Source: Anodontia alba
Lineage: Eukaryota > Mollusca > Bivalvia > Lucinida > Lucinidae
Direction of reading: 5' to 3'
DNA: 64,000 bases
Assembly (NCBI GenBank): GCA_964016985.1
Contig: OZ024823.1
Span: 34,370,594 to 34,434,593 of the forward strand
A program made the position numbers and the translations under genes. The notes beneath the pieces are model-generated. The model was not told where the DNA came from. It did no database searches and saw only the letters and a program-made list of their open reading frames with translations. Shown here piece after piece: positions 1 through 11,145 of this stretch. Within the stretch, counting starts at the first letter, position 1. Every line of letters begins with the position of its first letter.

Positions 1-112
1 AGAAAAATAATGTATAAACTTGTAAACCCCAGTTTTATTATATATAATATATAAAATATATAAAAGGTGGGTTTAAGGGGGTCAACATCATATAGGCATG
101 TTTTCGTGATGG
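1..112. repeat. MITE-A fragment at the window edge
   Basis: This is the right half of the MITE-A family seen complete at 49968-50244. It has the pair of blocks GTAAACCCCAGTTTTA and GGGTTTAAGGGGGTCAA, then the terminal motif GGCATGTTTTCGTGATG. The window start cuts off the other half. AT dinucleotides have expanded between the two blocks. Confidence 0.75.
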
Positions 113-156
113 TAAAAGCATTTTTGCCATCTTCAAACTTTGATGACATGCTTATT

Positions 157-566
<410 letters not shown>

Positions 567-1062
567 TGAGTCAGCGCATGACAAAGCCTACAATAAGACC
601 TGTGTGACTAGCAAAGACTCAGATTAGCCCGTACATCCACACAATATGGCAAGGCTTTCGTTTATGCTTTGGATAGCACAGAGGATGTAGAAAGCCCATA
701 TGCAATCAGCGAAGCCTCTGATCAGCCTGCGCGGATGCACAGGCAGATCTGAGTCTTCGCTGGTCGCATAAGTGTTATTGTAGGTTGTAAGTGTTATATG
801 AGCCAACACACGACAAAACCTAAATAAGATCTGTGTGGCCAGCAGAGACTCAGATCAACCTGTACATCCGACTAGTATGGCAAGGCTTCTTGTCTATTCT
901 CCTTTTGATAGCCTGAAGGCTGCAAAAGGTACGTGCGATAAGCAAAAACAATGATCAGACTGCGCCAGACTGCGCGAATGCGCAGGCTGGTCTGAATCTT
1001 TGCTGATCGCATAAGTCTAATTGTACATGTAGGTTTTGTCGTGCGCTGGCTCATATAGTATT
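567..1062. repeat. Two tandem palindromic MITE-like units with GCGCATGCGCAGG-type core
   Basis: There are two adjacent units, about 567-815 and 799-1062. Each begins with GAGCCAACACACGACAAAACC or a variant and ends with the inverse, for example GGTTTTGTCGTGCGCTGG followed by CTCATAT. Each carries an inner segment with a GCGNATGCGCAGGCTGRTCT motif near its end. The same core recurs at 4120-4185, 4900-4970, 7770-7860, 20565-20640, 32390-32600, 38530-38600, 44930-45000, 51290-51480 and 58390-58450. No coding content. Confidence 0.65.
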
Positions 1063-1230
1063 CGGCGCAAGGCAATAAACTAACCAGTAAAGTAATTTGA
1101 AATAGAGTTTAAAACCTGCGAAGTTCTGATAATTCGCCAAACATTCGCCTAATAATGTAGACCAGTACAAGTCCATTTTTTTACTATATATAAATCAATT
1201 TATGCCTAACGTCCCTAAAATGGGGCATTT

Positions 1231-1297
1231 GCAAACGGTGTAGACCGAGATCAGACGCCGCTGAACGCGGCGTCTGATCTCGGTCTGCACTGTTTGC
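1231..1297. repeat. 67-bp near-perfect palindrome
   Basis: The sequence GCAAACGGTGTAGACC is answered by GGTCTGCACTGTTTGC, with AGATCAGACGCCGC and GCGGCGTCTGATCT meeting at a 4-bp loop. It belongs to the window-wide palindrome family. Other copies are at 32162-32228, 47565-47628, 48289-48351, 49409-49468, 51065-51123 and 58560-58621. Confidence 0.9.
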
Positions 1298-1381
1298 ATT
1301 AAATAAAGGAAGCTCAATAAAACAAGTTAATCATAAAGCACAGCCGGACACTCCTTCTATTGAAAAAGAGCCTGCCCACAG

Positions 1382-1655
1382 ACTTTGTGGTTTATTCTAC
1401 GAGGCAATTTGTTGTATGTCTTTCCATGTGTCATTTTGCTCTTGGGGTTTTCAGTCCTTTATGCCTTTTTATGTCGAATGCCTGCAGGATACATCGCTTG
1501 GGGAAGAGAGAGCTAATCTTAGTGCTTTTCGTACGTTTGTTAGGTTTGTGCTTGTTAGATTTGTCGGTTTCCTCTTCCTCTTGGGGTCTGGGAAGGGCTG
1601 CGGTTTGTGATTGTGGCACTCCCTGGACTTTTCTCTTACCTTTTTTGCAAGTAGT
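1382..1655 (+). repeat. Interspersed repeat R, truncated copy
   Basis: It runs from CTTTGTGGTTTATTCTACGA to CTGGACTTTTCTCTTACC plus a T-run, matching the last third of the copies at 46385-47030 and 53832-54568. All copies share the end next to the T-run, and the opposite end varies. This resembles a retroposon truncated at one end. No protein is credible here. Confidence 0.7.
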
Positions 1656-1820
1656 AAAGTCTATTTGGCATACATAGGTTAAGCTAATAATGTTGAGCAC
1701 TACGTGTCACTATATATTACCCTATTCGATCTAATTACCGCACTGTGCACTTAGGTTTTTCAAAATCACTGACAAGACATTTAGTAAAACAATCACCTCA
1801 TAAGGCACACGTTAAAGAAA

Positions 1821-1930
1821 ACAAAACAAAAACAACAAAACAACAACAACAAAAAAAAAAACAAAAAAAAAAAAAACAAAAAAAAAACAACAACAACAAC
1901 AAAAAAAAAACAAAAAAAACAAAAAAACAC
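1821..1930. repeat. A-rich (CAA/CAAA) simple repeat
   Basis: About 110 bases consist almost entirely of A with interspersed C. The Lys/Gln/Asn-rich open frame over it is an artefact of composition. Confidence 0.9.
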
Positions 1931-1933
1931 CAG

Positions 1934-2096
1934 GGTCCAGTTGTTCAAAGCGTCGTTAGCTTAACGAGCTCGGTTATTTCTTTAACTGTTTTAGCGGATT
2001 CAATATACAATATTCTGATACTTTTTGCTGAAAAAATGTGAGTAGCTTTTAACGAATCGTTAACTAACGACATCGTTAGCTTTGAACAACTGGGCC
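1934..2096. mobile_element. Harbinger-type MITE (163 bp) with CAG target duplication
   Basis: The left end is GGTCCAGTTGTTCAAAGC and the right end GCTTTGAACAACTGGGCC, inverse of each other apart from one base. CAG flanks it on both sides (1931-1933 and 2097-2099), a 3-bp duplication as PIF/Harbinger elements make. The TTGTTCAAAGC termini match the autonomous element at 35837-45640. A related copy lies at 38067-38292. Confidence 0.8.
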
Positions 2097-2099
2097 CAG

Positions 2100-2401
2100 C
2101 TAAATAATTCAAGACAGGATTATTTTAAGATGCCTATGCGGTATGTTTTTCTAATTTCTAAAATCATATGATGCTGGTACTTATTTGAGTTGCCTCGACA
2201 AGCCGAGGAAAATAAAATGAGTACCAACAACATGTGCTTTTAGAAAGAAGATAAACGCACAAGAGCTGTAATCTGAATACTAAGAAATTACATGCTTGTG
2301 TGCTTTTAAAAGTATGTGCGGTAATTAGGTTGAATACGGTACTGTATACTATAGGAGAACATGGCGATATGTATTACAACGTCTTGTTAACGGAATGCCG
2401 T
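2100..2401. other. 3' flank of P450 copy 1
   Basis: No gene is visible. The stretch immediately beyond the stop (about 2340-2400, with GTCTTGTTAACGGAATGCCG) resembles the corresponding flanks of copies 2 and 3, so some flanking DNA was duplicated together with the gene. Confidence 0.4.
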
Positions 2402-3917
2402 TTAAACCCGCGGTACAGCTCGACAGAGGTACTCTTCCACACGCAGGACTAAATATGGCTTATAGCATCTCGGATCAACGTTAGGAATACAGTCTGATGA
2501 CGACGGTTGAATCTCGAATGCCTGTAGGATACGAGTTAGGTAAAGAAAAGTTCTAGTCATAGCCAATGTTTCGCCAGGGCACGCTCTACGACCTAGTGAG
2601 AATGGCACCCATGCTTGTCTCAGTTCATGGTCTGGAGGCAACAGTTGACCACTGGCATCAAGGAACCGCTCTGGGCGGAAGTGCCATGGATCTCCCCTGA
2701 GTTTCTTGTCATGGTGAATGAACCAGGTATTTAAAAGTACAACACTGTGTTTCTTTATGTTATATCCTTCAAATATGACATCTCTCATACTCATATGAGG
2801 CAGTGCTAATGGAACCTCAGTTGTAAATCGATGTAATTCCAGCAGAAACGCCTCCGTGTATGGCATGGCATGTTTGACCTATCATCAAGTCTTGGAGCCC
2901 GGGAGCGTCCGATGGCACTGCAGATCTCAAATCGCAACTTCCTGCCACATTCCGGATATCTCAGCAGCAGAGCGAAAGTATTTGTTAGAGCTGTCATTGT
3001 CGTTTCTACGCCAGCAAAAAAAAAAGATTTATCATTAAACCTCGTAGGTCATCTACAACCTCATATCCAGCACGTTCATTTTCTTCCTTCTGCATTTTGA
3101 TTAGCGCAGCTAGGAGACCATCTGCGTTCTTCAAAGCACCGAATGCATCTACTTTATGAAGGTATAGGAATCTTTTAAGGAGTTTATTTCGAGCCTTAAG
3201 AAGTGCTCTATATGTCCGACCAGGCTTTCCAGGCAGATGTCTCAAAAAAGGAAATGATACCAGTATTTCATGAAAACCTGGAGCCGCTAAAAGATTTCCA
3301 ATCTCAATGAAGTCCCAGATTATCTGTGAATCACCCAAGTTTGCTTTCTTTCCTGTTACGAGTGATGACATCCAATTTGCAAATGACTTCTTCAACAATG
3401 TGCACATATTAAAATCCTTTCCCTCATGATCATCTATTTCTGAAACAAGTCTGTCTAGCTCCTCGTTCACGTGATCTTCAAACCTAGATATCCCTTCACC
3501 AAACACTTTAAACCCTTTATGCAACATTTTACGTAGGATAAATGTTCTTTTAGTGGCCTGTCCAGCTCCAATGCTATTACTATTAAAGACGATGTATTTT
3601 CCTGCGAAAGTGGGCGGTCTGTCATTAAACACGTCGCCATATTTTTCACCTAGAAATGCCTTCCGTGCAAGAGTTATGTCGTTAATAACCACAACTTGTC
3701 GTCCAAAGAATGACACTTTGAAGATTCTACCATACTGCTCCGCGAACTGAGCAAATGTCATGTGTAGTGCTGTAAAATCCATAGAGAAAACATTTCCAAC
3801 GATCGGCAGAGGCCTAGGCCCGGGAATTGTATACGAATCTGCCTGCATTTTACGGCTTAAGTATATCAAAACCATAAAAAAGACCAAAGCAACAAGAAAG
3901 AATATTAAAACTGCCAT
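2402..3917 (-). pseudogene. Cytochrome P450 (CYP2-type), copy 1, two frameshifts
   Basis: This is a single-exon microsomal P450 monooxygenase of the CYP2 type, which would oxidise a lipophilic substrate at the endoplasmic reticulum using electrons from P450 reductase. Reading from ATG at 3917: a hydrophobic anchor (residues 1-20), the proline hinge PGPRPLPIVGN (32-42) and the body up to the I-helix in one frame (to about 3030). A run of ten A at 3016-3025, two bases longer than in copy 2, shifts the frame just before the I-helix. A duplicated GGCAT near 2861-2870 shifts it again. The final frame holds the ELHR motif, PERF, the heme site FSLGRRACPG and the C terminus. The two shifts do not cancel, so no full-length enzyme is possible as sequenced. 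A polymerase or assembly error in the A-run is possible for the first lesion only. Substrate and subfamily are unknown. Confidence 0.88.
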
Positions 3918-3975
3918 TTTCTAACACAGATGAAAGAATTACTTCAATTTATAAGGCACTGTCGTTTTACACCGG

Positions 3976-3984
3976 ATATATATA
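3976..3984 (-). promoter_or_regulatory. Possible TATA element of P450 copy 1
   Basis: TATATATA lies about 60 bases upstream of the ATG on the minus strand. The position is plausible for a core promoter with a short 5' leader. The evidence is composition and spacing only. Confidence 0.35.
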
Positions 3985-5264
3985 GCATGCATAAATTTAA
4001 CCTAGTCTGGTGACCTGTGACGTCTGGTTTCAATTTTCATTTTGGCGTAATGCAGGCGGGGACCTTAGGTCGAAGCATCCACCTGAAGACGCTTTGGATC
4101 CTAAGCTACCCACAGAGTGCCCTGCGAAGGCTTTGATCAGACTGCACGAATGCGCAGGCTAATTTGAGTCTTTGCTGAGAGCACATGCAATCTTATAGGA
4201 AATGTTGTGTCGCAGCTCAGAGTAAATTTGTTTCACGCATATCACGCATATCATATAACACGACCGTAATTCTGAAGAATTGTGATAAGCGGGCCTGAGA
4301 AACAATGTAGACCAGAATGCGGCATCTGATCAGAGTCATCACTGTTTGCTACTCACCCAGCAGTGGTTTAGACACATCAGCAGGTAGTGAACTTGACGTG
4401 TTTAAACCGTAAGTTATGTGTCAGTGTCCAAATGTTTAGTATGAATAGGTATTTATTTTAAAAACCTAAAATACCATGAACAGATTCATTTATTTAAGAG
4501 ATTCTACAATAAAAGTAATGTCAACTCTAGCAACTACTTTTTTATTCTGATCTTAGTGGGGTGTATTGTCCTCTGAGTGATGCTCTCAATTAGCAGACGC
4601 ACAAACGCAGAACTGCCCAGATCCTGAAAATTTGATCACTTAATAATGCACGTTTCTAATACTCCACGTACTCTGGCTTATGAGGCATTTATACACTTTC
4701 AGGGAAAGGTATCGCTGGCAAAGTCATTTTGCCTACTAAAAAGGGGTCAAATCAACAAGGAAAGAGTTTGCTCTTACTAGGGATTTCTTTCCTTGTAAAC
4801 CCCCTTTTTAGAAGGGATGCAAAACAGATTTTATCATACATGTAGTTTTTAAAGTTTTGCAATCAATACAACCTTCAGTACCTATCTTGTAAGCGGACCG
4901 CAAATCCCCTGATTAGATTTCACGCATGCGCAGGCTGATCTGAATCTACACTGTCCGCATATACTAGTCAGACAGCGCCTAGCCTTTCGGAGAAAAAACG
5001 AATTTCGTGGAAAAGTGTTATACTATATTAAGATTTCTCTGAATGACACGTCGAGTAGGGTACAGTTTTCCGTTGCGCAAGCCCACTCATGATATCTAAG
5101 GAATTCTCCGGATCCTGAGGATACTGAAATTTGAAAAAAAGTATTTATAATTTAAGATTTAAACAAATTTCAACAGATAGCCCTGGACCAGATTCATTTC
5201 TGATGCGTGTATATTATGTATATACGCACCGTCTCTGGATACAAGCGTCTTTTAAATCGTACTT
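3985..5264. other. Intergenic stretch with short palindromic repeats
   Basis: No gene is visible. It holds GCGCAGGCT-type fragments near 4120-4185 and 4900-4970, a decayed copy of the AACAATGTAGACC palindrome at about 4300-4360, and a hairpin at about 4738-4815 whose arms resemble AAGGGGTC and its inverse around a TTTGCTCTT centre. The last is related to the hairpin at 48030-48105. Confidence 0.5.
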
Positions 5265-5490
5265 CACCATAGTGCAGATTATACACTATATTTTCATTTC
5301 CTTTGGGATCACTGGGCCCATTGTTGTGTCTTTGAAAATAGAGTTCTGCTCATGTATACCCTAGAAGGTGTAAGTAGAGTTGCAAACTACATTACTGCAT
5401 ACGAAGAGTCTAAATAAAACCGAGATTCCCATTTTCTATCTGTTATGTGTTCTCTGTTTCCAAAGGTAACCTTTTAAATTTTTATTAGAT
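5265..5490 (+). repeat. LTR-like repeat, copy 1
   Basis: It matches 47085-47290: an AGTGCAGATTATA start, then GAGTTCTGCTCATGT, then GAAGAGTCTAAATAAAACCG with an AATAAA polyadenylation-type signal, and a tail ending TTTCCAAAGGTAACC. The layout resembles a solo LTR, but I find no paired LTR, primer-binding site or internal coding region. Confidence 0.4.
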
Positions 5491-6134
5491 TATAATTGCC
5501 TTTTTACTTCTTAACAAACACTCCTTGAACATGATTAAAACCTCGCTCACTGACACAAAACATATGCGCCTTGCATTAGGAACGTACAGCAAAGAGAGAC
5601 TTGATATTTCTTGTTATACACTTTCCTTCTTTATTATTGTATAGGTACGTTTAGTTAAATGGTATAATGACGGGCATTGAGAGGATAACTGTATATTTTA
5701 AGAGTAACCTCTCTTGGAAGTGTACTTAGTTACCTTACAAAGAATCCTGGATCCTCTCGTGAAGTGTTTACATGTTACTTTTGTCATTCCTTTTAGAGTT
5801 TGTGCTTGGTTGATTAGGACATGTTGGGTCTGTCATTTAACCTGCTCATACATTTCCTGGGCAGGCTTAGTCCTCTGAGTGATTAACCATTATATTGTGC
5901 ACACACTTGACCAGGGTCTACACTCTGTACGTGAAATAATGAGTCTAAGGACAACATACCAAAACAGTATTCCGGAAAAAATCATGAAGTCGATATACAA
6001 AACGGCAAAATTAAGAAAGCTAAGAAAGACAGACAGACAGACATGGACCCAAAATAAATGGAATGTAAGCAGGTGTCCATGGAAAATACGGGAATGAATG
6101 CACTGAGACTAGAAAATCTGTTTTGTGTCTTAGC
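5491..6134. other. Intergenic flank left of the foldback element
   Basis: No gene is visible. About 5840-5900 (CCTGGGCAGGCTTAGTCCTC, then GTGATTAACCA) is a tail fragment of the SINE found complete at 38790-39088. About 6030-6090 resembles 30995-31050. Confidence 0.5.
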
Positions 6135-6143
6135 GGTGGACCG
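6135..6143. repeat. Left 9-bp target-site duplication GGTGGACCG
   Basis: GGTGGACCG sits directly before the left terminus ATAAGCGTCAAG and is repeated exactly after the right terminus at 22206-22214. Confidence 0.9.
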
Positions 6144-6159
6144 ATAAGCGTCAAGTTAG

Positions 6160-6504
6160 TAACTTATTCCCGTTTCGCTATTCGATATTCAATATCGAAT
6201 AAGTAATACGTTACTTATTCGTTATTCAAAAGTTATGCCAAGTACAGATAGCATTTGTCTTATATTTCTGAACAGGAAATAACTAAACATTTACTTATTC
6301 GTTATTCGACACTCAATATCGAATAAGAAATACGTTACTTATTCGTTATTCAAAAGTTATACCAAGTACAGATAGCATTTGTCTTATATTTCTGAACAGG
6401 AAACAACTAAACAGTTATTTATTCGTTATTCGGCATTCAATCGCGAATAAGTAATACGTTACTTATTCGTTATTCAAACGTTATGCCAAGTTTGATAAAA
6501 TTAG

Positions 6505-6542
<38 letters not shown>

Positions 6543-6720
6543 TTTTTTGTAAAAGAAATAAACAGTTACTTATCCGTTATTCGACATTCAATCGCAAATA
6601 AATCATACGTTACTTATTCGTTATTCAAAAGTGTCACCAAGCACAGATAAATAAAATAAACTAAAATAAACAGTTACTTATTCGTTATTTGACTTGCATA
6701 CACACTAAATGCCTAGCTTT
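6160..6720 (+). repeat. About 124-bp direct repeats at the outer end of the left arm
   Basis: Four units each contain ACTTATTCGTTATTCAAA, starting near 6211, 6335, 6459 and 6610, with GAACAGGAAATAACTAAACA in the spacer. The same set appears inverted at 21690-22190. A T-run and (AT)n tract interrupt the third unit. Confidence 0.85.
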
Positions 6721-7495
6721 GTGTTATGTACAGACTGCCTCAAGTCGTTAAATTAAATGGATAAGAAATAAATAAATAATAATAATAAAAATACTAATTC
6801 GTTATTCGAATGGGTTAAAACAAAAACTAGACTAAATGTTGAAGATGACTACGAGTGTGTTAAACACACGTTGCTCAAATGGTAATTTTACCTACGCCCG
6901 GTTAAGTCTGAAAAGTCTAACTTGCAAAATAATGCCTATATGCCTAGTGCAGATTGCCCAGTAAATAATATTACGTTAACGTCCTCACAAATCCCCTGTT
7001 TCTCCCTTTACCGTAGAAAGAAAAGGTGAATCAGGGTAAACACAAGTTCACAATAGATGCACCATTTCTGCTTGTTAAATGCTTCTGTATTTAATCATCT
7101 TCAATCCTCAGACTCTATGTCTTACTATTTCTATTTTGATCACTGTTCACCTTTTAGTTTTTCAATTCGTCTAATACCATTAGGTGGGCCTGCCTAGGTT
7201 GTCGCTAAATGCATCAATGACCATACAGACGACCCATATACAGATATAAAGAAAGGCGCTAGTGCACCGTTCAAAGATAGTAAATTAGATATGCGGCCAA
7301 ATTGACATTTTATCAAAGACTTGTTTCTTATTCCTTGTTCGAAATTGTCAACCAGAATACACTACATTATCACATTTGCAGTGAGGTAAGAAAAATTGCT
7401 CCTTGAAGAGCGAATAAAGAATGTTCAGAGGAGGCTGTGCATCCGCGAGGGCGGATCAAAGTCTTCTCTGTCTTAAGTAGAGCTGTCGATGTCTA

Positions 7496-7769
7496 CATCA
7501 CGAAAACACGAATATATAATTTTGACCCCCTTAAACCCCATTTTTATATAGTAAAACTGGGGTTTATAGGGGTATACATTATTTTTCTTATTTTGCTTCA
7601 AGACATAGAGTGTGGGTGCTCGTTTGAACCGCCTCGCCGAGGCGGTCCTAACAAGCATCCACAATCTATGCTTTGAGCAGAAATATTAAAAATAGATTTT
7701 TTTAACTGAAATTTTCCTTTTTTGGTAGTAAAATTTTCAATGTATTTGAATAGGCGTGTTTACGTAATG
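7496..7769 (-). mobile_element. MITE-A nested in the left arm
   Basis: The ends are CATCACGAAAACACG and GGCGTGTTTACGTAATG. The core palindrome is GAACCGCCTCGCCGAGGCGGTCC. The mirror position of the right arm also carries a MITE-A (20638-20884), so the insertion predates formation of the inverted arms or was copied between them. Confidence 0.8.
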
Positions 7770-8160
7770 ATAAGCGAGCGCAGATGAGCAGGCTAATCTG
7801 AATCATCTGCGCTGGCATCTCGAAATCGGGCTTTCTCGTGCCACGGCTCATATGGAGTGCGATCTGAAATAAGGCTTTTTATACTGTACGAAAGCAAGGT
7901 TCATAGGGCTCTAGCAAATATTAAAGGTTCATAAGACTGTGCATTCGCACAGTTTCATAAGGGCTTTCGCTGTTCATTTCTTGATAAACTGACCGCATGG
8001 AAGCACCAGGAAATAAAGAATATATTTTTTTTCCGACGGATTCGCCTGAAAGTGATCATTTATATATAAGGGATAGTTTGTTCACCACGCAGCTTAGCAG
8101 CAATGATAAAGCTATATATTTATTCAAAATGACACAGTTTTATCGAACTCCCCTTAATAA

Positions 8161-8367
8161 GCTACTTTCATTGCCATGGGCAATGACAATAGGCTTTGTC
8201 AAACAGCGTGGATCCAGATGAGACAGCTTAAAATTAACCGTCTCATCGCGATCAACGCTATTTCACATTTAGTCTTTCAGCTTTACATACGAACTTTCAA
8301 ACCGATGGTTCATTTAATAAAACAGACGAGACATTTAGTCTGAAATTTGGTAGCGAAAGAATTAATG
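8161..8367 (+). mobile_element. piggyBac-type (TTAA) MITE in the left arm
   Basis: It matches the family defined at 58516-58758 and 48189-48388: a CTTTCATTGCC start, a central CAGCGTGGATCCAGATGAGAC palindrome with a degenerate second half, then TCTGAAATTTGGTAGCGAAAGAATTAA. The mirror copy in the right arm is near 20055-20255. Confidence 0.6.
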
Positions 8368-8748
8368 TATTCATGTGCTTTTTGTGCTTCATAATCTCTG
8401 CAAGAAGATTATGAATTATGAAGATTATGATTATTATATTAAGAAGAAGACGTTTATTATAAAAGTATATAGAATAAGAATAAAAAAATGTAGAAAAGCA
8501 AGAGAAAAATAATTAAATACGTGTACCAAAATACACTTTAACATATAATATGAAAGTAACTTTACAGCAGTCCGAATTGGAGCTATTCTGTTTTTCACGC
8601 ATTATGCCTTCCCTCAAATATTAAGAAGAAACGTCTAACAGTATTTACAGCGAAGGGAAACAAAGACAACCAATTATGATATTTAAGAAAACATAAAGAA
8701 CTTCACAAACAGTAAGAAAAGCGACAGCTTGAAATATACAAAGACATA

Positions 8749-9900
8749 ATGCGACGGGTACCGAAGTTTGAGCTCCCGGGTACCTCTGCTAGGGAGTTTT
8801 CAAAGAGATGAAACTTGGTGAGTACAGAGGGCGTATACAGAGCAACTAGCAGGAATCTTTTAAAAGAAATTCGTCGGGAAAATTTTGAGAAAAGTCTCGT
8901 AGACTACAAAGGGCTCATGCTCTTCATTGGCGGTGGGGTACCCAAGTTCGAGCTCCTGGGTACCCCAGCTAGGGAGTTTTCAAAGACATGAAACTTAGTG
9001 AGTATAGAGGATACATATAGAGCAACTGGCAGGAAAAATTTAAAAGAAATTCGTCGGGAAAATTTTGAGAAAAGTATCGTAGAAAAAGGGTGACTTTTGC
9101 CTACAAACGACCATAATGCGACGGGTACCGAAGTTTGAGCTCCCGGGTACCTCTGCTAGGGAGTTTTCAAAGAGATGAAACTTGGTGAGTACAGAGGGCG
9201 TATACAGAGCAACTAGCAGGAATCTTTTAAAAGAAATTCGTCGGGAAAATTTTGAGAAAAGTCTCGTAGACTACAAAGGGCTCATGCTCTTCATTGGCGG
9301 TGGGGTACCCAAGTTCGAGCTCCTGGGTACCCCAGCTAGGGAGTTTTCAAAGACATGAAACTTAGTGAGTATAGAGGATACATATAGAGCAACTGGCAGG
9401 AAAAATTTAAAAGAAATTCGTCGGGAAAATTTTGAGAAAAGTATCGTAGAAAAAGGGTGACTTTTGCCTACAAACGACCATATTGAGACAGGTACCGAAG
9501 TTTGAGCTCCCGGGTACCTCTGCTAGGGAGTTTTCAAAGAGATGAAACTTGGTGAGTACAGAGGGCGTATACAGAGCAACTAGCAGGAATCTTTTAAAAG
9601 AAATTCGTCGGGAAAATTTTGAGAAAAGTCTCGTAGACTACAAAGGACTCATGCTCTTCATTGGCGGTGGGGTACCCAAGTTCGAGCTCCTGGGTACCCC
9701 AGCTAGGGAGTTTTCAAAGACATGAAACTTAGTGAGTATAGAGGATACATATAGAGCAACTGGCAGGAAAAATTTAAAAGAAATTCGTCGGGAAAATTTT
9801 GAGAAAAGTATCGTAGAAAAAGGCTCATGCTCTTCATTGGCGATGAGAAAATTCTCGTAGAGAAAGGGGCACTTCTGCGTACAAATCACAATATTGAGAC
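8749..9900 (-). repeat. Satellite array, inverted segment
   Basis: About three units of some 364 bp, nearly identical to one another, lie in the orientation opposite to the main array. Each unit has two related halves, one ending in GGTACCCGGGAGCTC-like sequence and the other in GGTACCCAGGAGCTC-like sequence. Orientation flips at about 9900, next to ATATTGAGACGAGCATGAGCC. Confidence 0.92.
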
Positions 9901-10090
9901 GAGCATGAGCCTTTTGTAATCCACGAGACTTTTCTCAAAATTTTCCCGACGAATTTCGTTTTAGAGATTCCTGCTAGTTTCTCTGTAACCAATAGTGACC
10001 CTTTTTCTACTATGCTTTTCTCAAAAGTATCCCGACGAACTTCTTTTAAATTTTTTCAGCCAATTGCTCAACATATTTGCTCTGTACTCA

Positions 10091-11145
10091 CTACGTTTCA
10101 TGTCATTGGAACCTCCCTAGCTGAGATACGTAGGAGCTCGAACTTGGGTACCCCATCGCAAATAAAGAGCATGAGCCCTTTGTAGTCTACGAGTCTTTTC
10201 TCAAACTTTTCCCGACGAATTTCTTCCGAAAGATTCCTACTAGTTGCTTCGTATACGCAATCTGTTCTCACCAAGTTTTATCTCTTTGAAAACCCCATTG
10301 GTGGGGTACCCGGGAGATCGAACTTGGGTACCCGTCAAAATATGTTCGTTTGTAGGCAAAAGTGAAGCTTTTTCAAAGATATTTTTCTCGAAATCTTCCC
10401 GACGAATATCTTTACATATTTCCCTGCCAGTTGCTCTACATATGTCCTCTATTCTCCCCAAGTATCATGTCTTTGAAATCTTCCTAATTGGGGTTCCCAG
10501 GAGCTCGATCTTGGGCACCAAGTCGCCAATGAAGAGCTTGAGCCCTTTGTAGTGTACGAGTCTTTTCTCAAAATTTTCCTACGAATTTCTTTTAAAAGAT
10601 TCCTAGTTGCTCTGTACTCACTAAGTTTCATGTCATTGGAACCTCCCTAGCTGAGATACGTAGGAGCTCGAACTTGGGTACCCCATCGCAAATAAAGAGC
10701 ATGAGCCCTTTGTAGTCTACGAGTCTTTTCTCAAACTTTTCCCGACGAATTTCTTCCGAAAGATTCCTACTAGTTGCTTCGTATACGCAATCTGTTCTCA
10801 CCAAGTTTTATCTCTTTGAAAACCCCATTGGTGGGGTACCCGGGAGATCGAACTTGGGTACCCGTCAAAATATGTTCGTTTGTAGGCAAAAGTGAAGCTT
10901 TTTCAAAGATATTTTTCTCGAAATCTTCCCGACGAATTTCTTTACATATTTCCCTGCCAGTTGCTCTACATATGTCCTCTATTCTCCCCAAGTATCACGT
11001 CTTTGAAATCTTCCTAATTGGGGTTCCCAGGAGCTCGATCTTGGGCACCAAGTCGCCAATGAAGAGCTTGAGCCCTTTGTAGTGTACGAGTCTTTTCTCA
11101 AAATTTTCCTACGAATTTCTTTTAAAAGATTCCTAGTTGCTCTGT
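10091..11145 (+). repeat. Recent 530-bp tandem duplication inside the satellite
   Basis: Sequence at about 10091-10620 recurs at about 10621-11150 with almost no differences, although neighbouring units are clearly diverged. The offset of 530 bp is not a multiple of the 366-bp period (it is about 1.45 units), so it arose by a separate unequal exchange. Confidence 0.85.

Larger units (their letters stand above)
6144..8748 (+). repeat. Left arm of the foldback element
   Basis: This arm is inverse-complementary to 19641-22205 along its length, with scattered substitutions and small indels. In order it contains terminal direct repeats (6160-6720), unique AT-rich sequence, a nested MITE-A (about 7496-7769), a piggyBac-type MITE (about 8161-8367) and an AAGAAGAAGACG region that leads into the satellite. 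No gene. Confidence 0.9.

Noticed and set aside
5265..5490. Intact LTR retrotransposon
   Set aside because: Two LTR-like copies exist in the window, but they are 42 kb apart, with no gag-pol coding region, primer-binding site or polypurine tract that I can see between or beside them.
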